64,000 bases of DNA, taken from the NCBI GenBank assembly GCA_965214125.1, contig CBDCBA010000031.1:219809-283808 (forward strand), in the 5' to 3' direction. The notes beneath the pieces were generated by a model. That model searched no databases. It saw only the letters and a program-made list of their open reading frames with translations, and was not told the DNA's origin. Within the stretch, counting starts at the first letter, position 1; each line of letters begins with the position of its first letter. Shown one piece after another: positions 26,712-34,941 of this stretch. Position numbers and translations under genes: made by a program. This DNA is from CBDCBA01 sp965214125 (GTDB taxonomy: Bacteria > Planctomycetota > Phycisphaerae > Tepidisphaerales > Tepidisphaeraceae).

Positions 26712-26717
26712 TATGGT
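26712..26717 (+). promoter_or_regulatory. TANNNT start-proximal motif of the radical SAM gene
   Basis: TATGGT, 7 nt before the GTG at 26725. It favours that GTG over the in-frame ATG codons at 26704 and 26713, the second of which lies inside the motif. Confidence 0.45.
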
Positions 26718-26724
26718 CGCGGCC

Positions 26725-28011
26725 GTGACACCACCCGTTGTAGCAGGGGGCCGCAAGACGGCAGTGGAGTCGCGCGAGAGCGTGAGCTTCGACCGCGTTC
26801 GCGTGAAGCTCGCCGTCCTCGCCGATGCCGCCAAGTATGACGCGAGCTGCGCCAGCTCCGGCGTGAAGCGCAAGGGCAAGGACGACGGCATCGGCTCCAG
26901 CGACGGCACCGGCATCTGCCACAGCTACACACCCGACGGCCGATGTGTCAGCCTGCTCAAGATCCTGCTGACGAACTACTGCATCTACGACTGCCAATAC
27001 TGCGTCAACCGCGTCAGCAGCGACGTCGCCCGCGAGCGGTTCAGCGTGGAGGAAGTGGTTCAGCTCACGCTCGAGTTCTACCGGCGGAACTACATCGAGG
27101 GGCTGTTCCTCAGCAGCGGCATCATCCGCAGCGTCGACTACACGATGGAGCAACTCGTCGAGGTGGCGAGGCGGCTCCGCGTGGAGCACAAGTATCGCGG
27201 CTACATCCACCTGAAGGCGGTGCCGAAGGCCTCGCCGGAACTGCTGGCGAAGGCGGGCCTTTACGCGGATCGTTTGTCGGCCAACATCGAGATGCCGACC
27301 GACGGCGATTTGAAGGAGCTCGCCCCGGAGAAGACCCTCGCCGACGCCGAGGGGACGATGACCGACATCAAGGGCGGCATCGACGAGTTCCAGCACGAAC
27401 GCAAGAAAACGCGGTCGGCCCCGACCTTCGCCCCCGCCGGGCAGAGCACGCAGATGATCGTCGGCGCCACGCCCACGCCCGACCGCGACATCATCAAGAC
27501 CGCCGGCCGGCTCTACGGCTCGCACCGCCTGCGCCGCGTCTACTACACGGCGTTCAGCCCGATTCCTCACGGTGACGATCGCCTGCCGCTCCAGTCGCCG
27601 CCGCTGGTCCGCGAGCACCGGCTGTACCAGAGCGATTGGCTGATGCGCTTCTACGGCTTTCGGCACGACGAGATCACGACGCCGGATCAGCCGAACCTCG
27701 ACCTCGATATCGACCCGAAGCTGTCGTGGGCGTTGCGGCACCGGGACCTGTTCCCGGTCGACCTCAACCGCGCCGGCCGCTGGCGACTGCTGCGCGTGCC
27801 GGGCCTGGGCAAGCGGACGGTCGAGCGCCTGCTCCGCCTGCGCCGCCACCACGCGATTCGCCTTGACGACCTCGAGCGGCTGAGCATCCCGATGCGCAAG
27901 GTCCGCCCGTGGGTGCTGACGAGCGACTGGAACCCGGCCACGCTCCGCCTCGACGCCGACGACCTCCGCCAGCGCGTGGCGCCGGTGGAGAAGCAGATGA
28001 CGCTGTTCTAG
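26725..28011 (+). CDS. Putative DNA modification/repair radical SAM protein (UDG-linked family)
   Basis: A 428-aa radical SAM enzyme with the iron-sulfur motif CIYDCQYC (C86, C90, C93). The sequence KLAVLADAAKYDASCASSG, CHSYTPDGRCVSLLKILLTN and LFLSSGIIRSVDYTMEQL is characteristic of the family usually encoded beside a uracil-DNA-glycosylase-like partner and thought to act in DNA modification or repair. The C terminus has a helix-hairpin-helix-like stretch (LLRVPGLGKRTVERLLRLRR). The usual partner gene is absent here: the neighbours are a protease and an aldo/keto reductase. The start is uncertain; GTG 26725 is preferred. Confidence 0.85.
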   Translation: MTPPVVAGGRKTAVESRESVSFDRVRVKLAVLADAAKYDASCASSGVKRKGKDDGIGSSDGTGICHSYTPDGRCVSLLKILLTNYCIYDCQYCVNRVSSDVARERFSVEEVVQLTLEFYRRNYIEGLFLSSGIIRSVDYTMEQLVEVARRLRVEHKYRGYIHLKAVPKASPELLAKAGLYADRLSANIEMPTDGDLKELAPEKTLADAEGTMTDIKGGIDEFQHERKKTRSAPTFAPAGQSTQMIVGATPTPDRDIIKTAGRLYGSHRLRRVYYTAFSPIPHGDDRLPLQSPPLVREHRLYQSDWLMRFYGFRHDEITTPDQPNLDLDIDPKLSWALRHRDLFPVDLNRAGRWRLLRVPGLGKRTVERLLRLRRHHAIRLDDLERLSIPMRKVRPWVLTSDWNPATLRLDADDLRQRVAPVEKQMTLF

Positions 28012-28045
28012 CAGGCGGCCTTCTCACTTTGCGGGAAGGGTCGAT

Positions 28046-28074
28046 GACCGCGACTCGTTGAGTCGCGGCTATCC
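28046..28074. repeat. Nested palindrome F, single arm
   Basis: One arm of the repeat family: a 9-bp stem closed by the loop GTT (CCGCGACTC-GTT-GAGTCGCGG), followed by CTAT as in copies A and B. No partner arm is found nearby. Confidence 0.75.
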
Positions 28075-28095
28075 ATTCCACCGGCGAATTGCGTC

Positions 28096-28101
28096 TACTG
28101 T
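28096..28101 (+). promoter_or_regulatory. TANNNT start-proximal motif of the aldo/keto reductase gene
   Basis: TACTGT, 5 nt before the GTG at 28107. Confidence 0.4.
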
Positions 28102-28106
28102 CGTGC

Positions 28107-29105
28107 GTGAACACCCGCCCCTTCAACGGCACCGGCCGCAACGTCTCGGAGATCGGCTTGGGCTGCTGGCAGATCGGCGGGAACTGGGGCGAGGTGAGCG
28201 ACGACACGGCCCTGCAAATCCTGCGGTCGGCTCACGACCGCGGCGTCACCTTCTTCGACACCGCCGACGTCTACGGCGACGGCCGCAGCGAGCGACTCGT
28301 CGGGCAATTCCTGAAGGAACAAATGCCCGGCAACCCGTTCGTCGCCACCAAACTCGGCCGGCGCGGCGACCCAGGCGACCCCGCCACCGTCAGCTACGAA
28401 CAACTCTCGGCCTACACCGATCGCTCGCTGAAGAATCTGGGGGTCGAGCGCATCGACCTGACGCAACTCCACTGCGTTGGCACCGGCTTGCTGCGCGACG
28501 GCGCCTGCTTCGACGCCCTACGCCGCCTGAAGGCCGACGGCAAGATCGCCGCGTTCGGCGCGAGCGTCGAGTCGATGGAGGAGGCGGAACTCTGCATGGA
28601 GCACGATGATCTCGCGTCGCTGCAAATCATCTTCAACGCCTTCCGGCAGAAGCCGATCAACGCGATCTTTGAGCGGGCGAAGGTGAAGAACGTCGCGATC
28701 GTCGTCCGGCTGCCGCTGGCGAGTGGGCTGCTGGCCGGGAAGATGAGCAAAGAGACAACCTTCGGGGAAAGCGACCACCGCCACTTCAACAGGGACGGCG
28801 ACGCCTTCAACGTCGGCGAGACCTTCGCGGGCCTGCCGTTCGAGACCGGTGTCGACGCGGCCGAGGCGATGCGGCCCGTCTTCGCCGACGCGACCGGCCC
28901 CGACGTCACGATGGCGCAGGCGGCGTTGCGGTGGGTGCTCGATCACGACGCCGTCACCACCGTCATCGCCGGCGCCAGTCGCCCGCAGCAGGCGATCGAC
29001 AACGCCGCCGTCAGCGACCTGCCGCCGCTGTCGAGCGAGGCACACGCGAAGTTGCGGGCAATCTACGAGGCCGACGTTCGCGAGCACATCCGCGGACCGT
29101 ACTGA
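28107..29105 (+). CDS. Aldo/keto reductase
   Basis: NADPH-dependent oxidoreductase of the AKR superfamily, 332 aa. The catalytic tetrad is readable: Asp and Tyr in FFDTADVYGDGRSE, Lys in VATKLGRR and His in LTQLHCVGTG. The C-terminal cofactor-binding part VTTVIAGASRPQQAIDN is intact. The substrate is unknown. GTG 28107 is chosen over an in-frame TTG at 28089 because the TANNNT motif lies 5 nt before it and no ribosome binding site is visible. Confidence 0.9.
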   Translation: MNTRPFNGTGRNVSEIGLGCWQIGGNWGEVSDDTALQILRSAHDRGVTFFDTADVYGDGRSERLVGQFLKEQMPGNPFVATKLGRRGDPGDPATVSYEQLSAYTDRSLKNLGVERIDLTQLHCVGTGLLRDGACFDALRRLKADGKIAAFGASVESMEEAELCMEHDDLASLQIIFNAFRQKPINAIFERAKVKNVAIVVRLPLASGLLAGKMSKETTFGESDHRHFNRDGDAFNVGETFAGLPFETGVDAAEAMRPVFADATGPDVTMAQAALRWVLDHDAVTTVIAGASRPQQAIDNAAVSDLPPLSSEAHAKLRAIYEADVREHIRGPY

Positions 29106-29135
29106 AACTCAAATTGACGCGATTTCACCGATGAT

Positions 29136-29217
29136 CCCATAGCTGCGACCCAACGGGTCGCGGTCGGATATGGTTGCAACCGCGCCCGACCGCGACCCGT
29201 TGGGTCGCAGCTATGGG
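29136..29217. repeat. Nested palindrome A (perfect 32-bp inverted repeat)
   Basis: The arms at 29136-29167 and 29186-29217 are exact reverse complements. Each arm holds a smaller hairpin (GCGACCC-GTT-GGGTCGC in the right arm), and the 18-nt spacer contains the palindrome GGTTGCAACC. It lies between the convergent aldo/keto reductase and ubiD genes. Confidence 0.95.
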
Positions 29218-29230
29218 ACGTGTTGGAGCG

Positions 29231-30820
29231 CTACAGTCCGTACTCGTTCCAACGCCGGTCGACCAGGTCCTTCGTCGCCTCGGCGAACTCCAACTCGTCA
29301 GGCCAGCGGCGGACGACATCCTCCCCGGCTTCGGCCGGCCACTTGCGGGTGGCGTCGAAGCCCATCTTGCTCCCCACGCCCAGGCCCGGTGAGGCGTGGT
29401 CGAGGATGTCAACCGGGCCGCGCACGGTCTCCGTGTCCCGCGCCGGGTCGCAGTTGGCGAAGAGGTGAAACAGCACCGCCTGCTCGTCGTGAACATCAAC
29501 GTCGGCGTCGACCACGATGATGAACTTCGTGAACGCCATCTGTCCCGCACCCCAGATCGCGTGCATGACCCGCCGGGCCTGGTAGGCGTATTCCTTCTCG
29601 ATCTGCACGTAGACGCAGTTGTGAAACGCCCCGGCCATCGGCAGGCTGTAGTCGAGGATGTCGGGCACGATTGTCTTGAGCAAAGGCAGGAAGACACGCT
29701 CGGTCGCCTTGCCCATGAAATAGTCCTCCATCGGCGGCTTGCCGACAATCGTCGTCGGATAGACGGCGTTCCTGCGCATCGTGATGGCCGTCACGTCGAA
29801 GCGCGGGTAGCGGTCGGCCAAACTGTAGAAACCGGTGTGATCTCCAAATGGACCTTCGAGTAATGTTTCGCTCGGGTGGACGAACCCCTCGATGACGATC
29901 TCGGCCTCTGCGGGCACGGTCAGGTCGTGGGACACGCACTGAACGGTTTCGATGCGGCTTCGATTCAGGAACGACGCGAAGGCCATCTCCGGGATGCCCG
30001 GCGGCAGCGGCGCGGTGGCGGCGTACGTCATCACGCTCGGCCCGCCGAGCACGACGGCGACGGGCATCGGCTCGTTCTTCTTTTGCCACAATCGGAAGTG
30101 TCGGGCCCCGTCGTGGTGCAAATGCCAGTGCATTGCGCACGTCTTCTTGTCGAAGACCTGCACGCGGTACATGCCAATGTTCTTGTCACCGTTCTCGGGG
30201 TTGACCGTATAGATGCCGCCGAGCGTGATGTAACGCCCCGTGCGCGGCCGCCGCTTGGCCTCGGGAATCTCCGGCACGCGCTCGCTGAACACTTGGCCGC
30301 TGTCGAGGTCGCCGTCGAGTGGCCAACATTTGAGAATCGGCAGGCGCGTCAGGTCGACCTCGTCGTTCCGCCACACGATCTCCTGGCACGGCCCGCTCCT
30401 GACCTTCTTCGGGCGCAGCGCCGACAGGTCGCCGAGCATCTCCTTGCCAAGTTTGAACTTCTCCATCAGCGTCGGCGGCACCTCCGGCTTGACGAACTTG
30501 CCGACGCGCGCCGCGAGGTCTTCGAGCGTCTGGGTGCCCAGCGCGTCGCAGATGCGGCGGTAGCTGCCGAAGGCGTTGATGACGACGGGAATGTCGCTGC
30601 CGGTCGGCTGCTCGAACAGGAGCGCCCGTCCGCCCTTGTCCGCGTGAACGTGGCGGTCGCGCTCGCCGTGACCCGAGGGGGCGGGCGACTTCATCACCCG
30701 GTCGGCGACGGCGGCGAGTTCCAGGTCCGGGTCGACCGGCACGCGCACCCGCGCCAGCTCGCCTTGGCCCTCCAAGTGCTCCAGGAACGCTGCAAGATTG
30801 GGAAATGGGCCGGCTGGCAT
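29231..30820 (-). CDS. UbiD family (prenylated-FMN-dependent) decarboxylase
   Basis: A 529-aa UbiD-fold decarboxylase that acts on aromatic or unsaturated acids using prenylated FMN. Family segments include NIGMYRVQVFDKKTCAMHWH (cofactor and metal site) and EGPFGDHTGFYSLADRYP (catalytic Glu-rich loop), with the C-terminal helix region MGFDATRKW. A role in quinone synthesis is common for such proteins but is not shown here. No ubiX-type prenyltransferase gene is in the window. Confidence 0.92.
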   Translation of the reverse strand: MPAGPFPNLAAFLEHLEGQGELARVRVPVDPDLELAAVADRVMKSPAPSGHGERDRHVHADKGGRALLFEQPTGSDIPVVINAFGSYRRICDALGTQTLEDLAARVGKFVKPEVPPTLMEKFKLGKEMLGDLSALRPKKVRSGPCQEIVWRNDEVDLTRLPILKCWPLDGDLDSGQVFSERVPEIPEAKRRPRTGRYITLGGIYTVNPENGDKNIGMYRVQVFDKKTCAMHWHLHHDGARHFRLWQKKNEPMPVAVVLGGPSVMTYAATAPLPPGIPEMAFASFLNRSRIETVQCVSHDLTVPAEAEIVIEGFVHPSETLLEGPFGDHTGFYSLADRYPRFDVTAITMRRNAVYPTTIVGKPPMEDYFMGKATERVFLPLLKTIVPDILDYSLPMAGAFHNCVYVQIEKEYAYQARRVMHAIWGAGQMAFTKFIIVVDADVDVHDEQAVLFHLFANCDPARDTETVRGPVDILDHASPGLGVGSKMGFDATRKWPAEAGEDVVRRWPDELEFAEATKDLVDRRWNEYGL

Positions 30821-30826
30821 GGGCCG

Positions 30827-30832
30827 ACGATA
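30827..30832 (-). promoter_or_regulatory. TANNNT start-proximal motif of the ubiD-family gene
   Basis: TATCGT on the minus strand, 6 nt before the ATG at 30820. Confidence 0.5.
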
Positions 30833-30892
30833 GAACGGCGCGCCCGTGGCCGAGCCCGCGCCGTCGCCGCATTTAAAACGACGCGGCGGCCC

Positions 30893-31501
30893 TCACCGCG
30901 TCAGGCGGATGCCGACGACGACGCCGACGTACCAGTTCTCATAGTCCTTGCCGCCGCGCCCGCCAGAGCCGTCGAGGTCGAAGTCGAGGCCGGTGAGTTC
31001 GTAGCCGCCCTCGATGCCGACGAGGAACAGGTCGCGCACGATGCCGACCCGGACGTACGGGCGGGCGGCCCAGGAGAACTGCTCGTCGTCGTCGCCGACC
31101 GCGTCGAGCGTGGCGTACGACCCGCCGACCGTCGCGCCGCCCTCGGCGAACAGGCCGAAGCCGGCCAGCCGGAACGAAGGGCCGACCTGCGCCGAATAAA
31201 CGTTGAGCTTCGCGTCGTTGGCGTCGGTGTCGGCGTCATAGGTGGCCCAGCTCGCGTTCACGTTGCCGCGCAGGCTCGTGCCGCCCTCGCCGCGAACGAT
31301 GCCCGGCGAGAAGAACGACCGGCTGCCGTTTGCCGCCAGCCGCAGGCCGCTGTCGTCGTCGAAGAACGGCGACACGCCTTCGGGCGCATCCGCCTGCACC
31401 GCCGTGTAGCCAGCCACGCCGTCGATCTCGTACGACGCGCACCCGCCGGCAACGAACGCGACCAGGCAGACCAACGACGGCAGCAGCGGGCGTGGAATCA
31501 T
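30893..31501 (-). CDS. Lipoprotein with a predicted outer-membrane beta-barrel-like domain
   Basis: A 202-aa protein from ATG 31501. The signal peptide MIPRPLLPSLVCLVAFVAGG is followed by the lipobox Cys (VAGGC). The mature part alternates short strands rich in Gly and aromatic residues (FFSPGIVRGEGGTSLRGNV, VGPSFRLAGFGLFAEGGAT, WYVGVVVGIRLTR), which fits a small barrel ending in a basic residue. No family is recognised. An upstream in-frame start would overlap the divergent gene at 31551. Confidence 0.7.
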   Translation of the reverse strand: MIPRPLLPSLVCLVAFVAGGCASYEIDGVAGYTAVQADAPEGVSPFFDDDSGLRLAANGSRSFFSPGIVRGEGGTSLRGNVNASWATYDADTDANDAKLNVYSAQVGPSFRLAGFGLFAEGGATVGGSYATLDAVGDDDEQFSWAARPYVRVGIVRDLFLVGIEGGYELTGLDFDLDGSGGRGGKDYENWYVGVVVGIRLTR

Positions 31502-31535
31502 CGCCTGCGTTGTAGCGTTGGATCGCGGCGTTTGG

Positions 31536-31541
31536 TAGCGT
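31536..31541 (+). promoter_or_regulatory. TANNNT start-proximal motif of the thioredoxin-like gene
   Basis: TAGCGT, 9 nt before the ATG at 31551. The divergent lipoprotein gene has the variant TACAAC (minus strand, 31509-31514) 7 nt before its start. Confidence 0.4.
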
Positions 31542-31550
31542 CCTCGGGTC

Positions 31551-32780
31551 ATGAAGCCGGTCCTTCTCGCGATCGTCGCCGCCTGCCTCCTGGGTGGCTT
31601 GTCTCGTGTCGCGCACGCCCGGCCCGACGGGTACGCTGCTGTCGATCAGCTCATGGCGCGGCTGCCGGCCGACGGCTCGCCCCCGGCGGCGTCGCTGGCT
31701 CGGGAACTCGATCGTGCCGCGAATCAGAAGGATGCGTGGGCCAGCGGGCTCTACTGGCACACCGACCTCGACGCCGCCCGCGCCGAGGCGAAGCGGCAGG
31801 AGAAGCCCATCCTCTCGCTCCGCCTGCTCGGCCGACTCGACGAGGAGATGAGCTGCGCCAACAGCCGCTTCTTCCGGACGGCTCTGTACCCCGATCCGGC
31901 GGTCAACAAGCTGCTGCGCGAGCGGTATGTGCTGCACTGGCAAAGCGAGCGGCCGGTGCCGATCGCGACGATCGATTTCGGCGACGGCCGCGTGATCCGG
32001 CGGCCGATCACGGGCAACAGCATCCACTACGTCCTCGACGCCGACGCGAACGTGCTCGACGCCCTGCCGGGGCTGTACGCGCCCGGCGAGTTCGCCCGGC
32101 AGTTGCGAGCGTCGGCCGATCATGGGGACGTGGTGGCTTTCTCGCCGGGTGAGATGCGGGCGGGGCTAATTGCGCGGCATCACGTCGAGCAGGCGCGCCG
32201 CGCCGCCGCCCGGCGAAATGGAGCGCCAGCGTTGCGGCTGGCCCCGCCTCCACTGCCGCCCGAGGGGTTCGACCCCGCCGAGCCGGCGCAGATGCCCGCG
32301 TCGCCCGCGGGTCAGGCCGGCCGGTTGAGCGCGAGCAAGCTCATCGGCGAGTTCCAGACGTTGCGCGAGGTCGCCAGGGTCGACCCGATCCGCGACGCCG
32401 AACCGTTGGCCGCCCAGCTTGGGCCGATCGCGTCACAATTGGTCCGCGAGGCCCGGCTGTCGGAGCCGTCGCTCGCGGTGCTTCTGTCGAAGCTGCCCAG
32501 CCACGTCGCCGCCGATGCGCAACGGGTCGACGCGCTGGTCGCGCAGTTCGAAGAGTCGCTCGCCCGCGACACGGCCTTCAACGAGTTCCACCTCCGCCAA
32601 CTCCTGCGCGACTGGCTCGCCAGCGGTGCCGGCGACGGCGGGCCGGCGGCATTCGAAGCCCTTAACCAGCGCGTCTACGCGGAACTCTTCCTCACGCCCG
32701 CCGACGATCCGTGGCTGGGCCTGCGCGGCGGCGATGCCTACCTCGCCTTGTCGGGCGAAGCGTCGGGCATCGCCGACTGA
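31551..32780 (+). CDS. Exported thioredoxin-like protein of unknown function
   Basis: A 409-aa protein with signal peptide MKPVLLAIVAACLLGGLSRV. Residues of about 62-160 read like a thioredoxin-fold domain related to the DUF255 type: WHTDLDAARAEAKRQEKPIL, then LGRLDEEMSCANSRFFRTAL, with a single Cys in place of a CxxC pair, so disulfide exchange is doubtful. The C-terminal half is helical with no known domain. MarC follows after 31 nt. Confidence 0.7.
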   Translation: MKPVLLAIVAACLLGGLSRVAHARPDGYAAVDQLMARLPADGSPPAASLARELDRAANQKDAWASGLYWHTDLDAARAEAKRQEKPILSLRLLGRLDEEMSCANSRFFRTALYPDPAVNKLLRERYVLHWQSERPVPIATIDFGDGRVIRRPITGNSIHYVLDADANVLDALPGLYAPGEFARQLRASADHGDVVAFSPGEMRAGLIARHHVEQARRAAARRNGAPALRLAPPPLPPEGFDPAEPAQMPASPAGQAGRLSASKLIGEFQTLREVARVDPIRDAEPLAAQLGPIASQLVREARLSEPSLAVLLSKLPSHVAADAQRVDALVAQFEESLARDTAFNEFHLRQLLRDWLASGAGDGGPAAFEALNQRVYAELFLTPADDPWLGLRGGDAYLALSGEASGIAD

Positions 32781-32811
32781 GGGGGCCCCGCGGCGCGGCC
32801 TACAACTCGGC

Positions 32812-33480
32812 ATGGATTGGCCGCTTGTCGGAACCTTTGCCGCCGCGCTGCTTGCGATCATCAACCCGATCGGCAGCACGCCGGTCTACCTGGCCGCGAC
32901 CGCCGAGGATGCGAGTGGGCTGCGGACGCAGGTGGCGTTCCTGATCGGCGTCTTCATCTTCGTGCTGCTGAGCGTCTGCTTTCTGTTCGGCGGGCACGTG
33001 CTGGCGGTGCTGGGCATCTCGATCGCGGCCTTTCGCATCGGCGGGGGCGTGCTGTTGCTGCTGATCGGCCTCGACATGGCGCGCCAGCCGTTGTCGAGAA
33101 GCCGTGAGCAGCGGGCGCACCACAACCGCGTCGCCGCCGGCTTCGAGGCCGCCAAGGCGCGGCTGCGCGATTTGATCGTGCCGATCGTCGTCCCCCTCAT
33201 CGTCGGCCCCGGCTCGATCAGCACCGTCATCCTCTACGGCGAGCAATCCGGCGGGTTGGCCATGAATATCGCCATGGTCGCCGTCATCGGGGTGGCGTCG
33301 TTCTTCGTGTTCGTCTGCCTGAGCCTGGCCACGCTGCTCAAGGCCGCGATCGGCGAGAGCGGCATGGCCATCAGCAGCCGCCTGCTCGGCATCCTCCTGA
33401 CCGCCATCGCGGCGCAATTGCTCATCAGCGGTTTGAGCGAGGCTTTTCCCGCGCTCCAAGGCATTCAATCAAACACATAA
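32812..33480 (+). CDS. MarC family integral membrane protein
   Basis: A 222-aa protein with six hydrophobic segments, starting WPLVGTFAAALLAIINPIGSTPVYLAAT and containing FRIGGGVLLLLIGLDM and PLIVGPGSISTVIL, the hallmarks of the MarC/UPF0056 family. The transport function of this family is not established. The start ATG 32812 is preceded at 5 nt by TACAAC, a variant of the TANNNT motif. Confidence 0.92.
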   Translation: MDWPLVGTFAAALLAIINPIGSTPVYLAATAEDASGLRTQVAFLIGVFIFVLLSVCFLFGGHVLAVLGISIAAFRIGGGVLLLLIGLDMARQPLSRSREQRAHHNRVAAGFEAAKARLRDLIVPIVVPLIVGPGSISTVILYGEQSGGLAMNIAMVAVIGVASFFVFVCLSLATLLKAAIGESGMAISSRLLGILLTAIAAQLLISGLSEAFPALQGIQSNT

Positions 33481-33487
33481 GGCTTCG

Positions 33488-33563
33488 ATAGCCGCGACGC
33501 AACGCGGCGCGGTCTGACATCGCTGCAACGACACCCGACCGCGCCGCGTTGCGTCGCGGCTAT
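33488..33563. repeat. Nested palindrome B (perfect 27-bp inverted repeat)
   Basis: The arms at 33488-33514 and 33537-33563 are exact reverse complements with a 22-nt spacer. The inner hairpin of the right arm has the same GTT loop as copy A, but the base pair beside the loop is G-C instead of C-G. The spacer resembles that of copy A (both contain TGCAAC). Confidence 0.95.
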
Positions 33564-33585
33564 GGGAGCTTGCTACGTGATCGGG

Positions 33586-33659
33586 GGTAGCCGCGGACCT
33601 TGGTCCGCGCGTCGAACACCAACCGTCGCTCGAAGCGCGGACCAAGGTCCGCGGCTACC
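33586..33659. repeat. Nested palindrome C (perfect 25-bp inverted repeat)
   Basis: The arms at 33586-33610 and 33635-33659 are exact reverse complements with a 24-nt spacer. Each arm holds GCGGACC-TT-GGTCCGC and ends in TAGCC or its complement. It sits 22 nt after copy B, between the convergent marC and AAA ATPase genes. Confidence 0.95.
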
Positions 33660-33686
33660 TTCGGCGAATGAAGATGCAGAGTGTTT

Positions 33687-34862
33687 TTACGGCGAACGCT
33701 CACGCCAGGTGTCGAAGCGCTGAATCGCGTCGGGCTTGACGCTCGGCGGCGTGGCGGCGAGGACACCGTCGAGGATGTCGCCGCCGATCGTCGCGTCGTC
33801 GACGCTCGCGTTCCCGCTGCCGATCGCTTGCAGGAACGGGATCGTCGCGGCGCGGTCGCACAGGTACTTGATGTCGGCCCCGCTGTAGCCGTCGAGCCGG
33901 GCGGCGAGGGCGTCGAGGTCGACGTCGCTCGCGAGCGGGCGGTGGGCGAGGTGAAGGTCGAGCAGCTTGCGTCGGGCCGGCAGGTCGGGCAGGCCGACGT
34001 AGACCTTCTCGTCGAACCGCCCCGGCCGCAGCACCGCCGGGTCGAGCTGCCACGGCACGTTCGTCGCGCCCATGAAGAGCACGGGCTGGCCCTTCTTCTT
34101 GGAGAATCCCTCCATGCCTTGCAACAGTTGCGGGACGACGCGCTGCATCACGCCGCTTCCGCCGCCACCCGACTCGTCGCGGGCGGGCACGAGGCTTTCG
34201 ATCTCGTCGATGAAGATAACCGCCCGCTCGCTGCTGGTCGCGGCGTCGAAGAGGGCCTTTACGTTCTGCTCGGCCTCGCCGACCCATTTGCTGAGCAGGT
34301 CGGCGGCGCTGACGGTGAAGAAGCTCGCGTCGAGTTCGCCGGCGGTGGCGCGGGCGAGCATCGTCTTGCCCGTTCCCGGCGGCCCGTAGAGCAACACGCC
34401 GCCGCCGGGGCTGATGCCGAAGCGTTCGGCCAGTTCCGGATGATTGAACGGGTAGAGCATCTTCAGGCGAATCTCGTCCTTCACGTCCTCCAGGCCGGCG
34501 ATGTCGTCGAAGCGCAGGTCGGGCCGCTCCTTGACCATCCAGGCGTCGGCGTCGGGCTTGTCGTCGCCCCCTTCCTTCTGCGCCTGCGGCCCGCTGGACT
34601 TGCCGGACCGCTTGGCCACGCCGGGCGGCGGGCGCTTATGTTCGGCGGCGGCTTCGCAGTCGCGGGCGAGTTCCAGCAGCTTCTGCGCCGACTCCTGCCG
34701 GGCCTCGCGAAGCTCCGCCCCCTTGGCGTCCTTGGACAACTCCACCATTAACCGCGCCGCGTGGAGCAGGTACGTGCGGGCCGACTCCCACTCACCGGCG
34801 CGGCGGGCGTCAAGGCCCTGCCGCTTGTAACGCTCGAAGTGGTCCCAGGTGGAGGCCGGCAT
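33687..34862 (-). CDS. Vps4/katanin-type AAA ATPase with MIT-like N terminus
   Basis: A 391-aa ATPase. The first 75 residues are a helical bundle (DHFERYKRQGLDARRAGEWE, TYLLHAARLMVELSKDA, ARQESAQKLLELARDCEAA) that resembles an MIT domain. A charged linker leads to one AAA domain with Walker A GPPGTGKT at 160-167, Walker B VIFIDE at 215-220, the meiotic-clade segment LLSKWVGEAEQNVKALFDAA, and the arginine finger region LRPGRFDEKV. The C-terminal tail (VLAATPPSVKPDAIQRFDTW) also recalls Vps4. Such enzymes disassemble protein polymers or unfold partners; the bacterial target is unknown. The neighbours are unrelated. The start ATG 34862 gives a complete MIT-like region. Confidence 0.85.
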   Translation of the reverse strand: MPASTWDHFERYKRQGLDARRAGEWESARTYLLHAARLMVELSKDAKGAELREARQESAQKLLELARDCEAAAEHKRPPPGVAKRSGKSSGPQAQKEGGDDKPDADAWMVKERPDLRFDDIAGLEDVKDEIRLKMLYPFNHPELAERFGISPGGGVLLYGPPGTGKTMLARATAGELDASFFTVSAADLLSKWVGEAEQNVKALFDAATSSERAVIFIDEIESLVPARDESGGGGSGVMQRVVPQLLQGMEGFSKKKGQPVLFMGATNVPWQLDPAVLRPGRFDEKVYVGLPDLPARRKLLDLHLAHRPLASDVDLDALAARLDGYSGADIKYLCDRAATIPFLQAIGSGNASVDDATIGGDILDGVLAATPPSVKPDAIQRFDTWRERSP

Positions 34863-34869
34863 TACCCGG

Positions 34870-34875
34870 AGGATA
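34870..34875 (-). promoter_or_regulatory. TANNNT start-proximal motif of the AAA ATPase gene
   Basis: TATCCT on the minus strand, 7 nt before the ATG at 34862. Confidence 0.5.
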
Positions 34876-34927
34876 TCGCCTTCGCATTGGCGGGCGCCGC
34901 CGTAGTCGTCCGATAAGGTTTGAGTCC

Positions 34928-34933
34928 TATTCT
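34928..34933 (+). promoter_or_regulatory. TANNNT start-proximal motif of the PEP-CTERM-like gene
   Basis: TATTCT, 8 nt before the ATG at 34942. Confidence 0.5.
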
Positions 34934-34941
34934 TGCCAACC

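Noticed and set aside
26704..26724. ATG codons at 26704 and 26713 as the start of the radical SAM gene
   Set aside because: They lie before or inside the TATGGT motif and no ribosome binding site supports them; they remain possible if transcription starts further upstream.
29876..32152. A 758-codon plus-strand open frame opposite ubiD and the lipoprotein gene
   Set aside because: It is antisense to a clear UbiD protein, is dominated by Arg/Ala/Val/Asp typical of GC-rich shadow frames, and has no domain.
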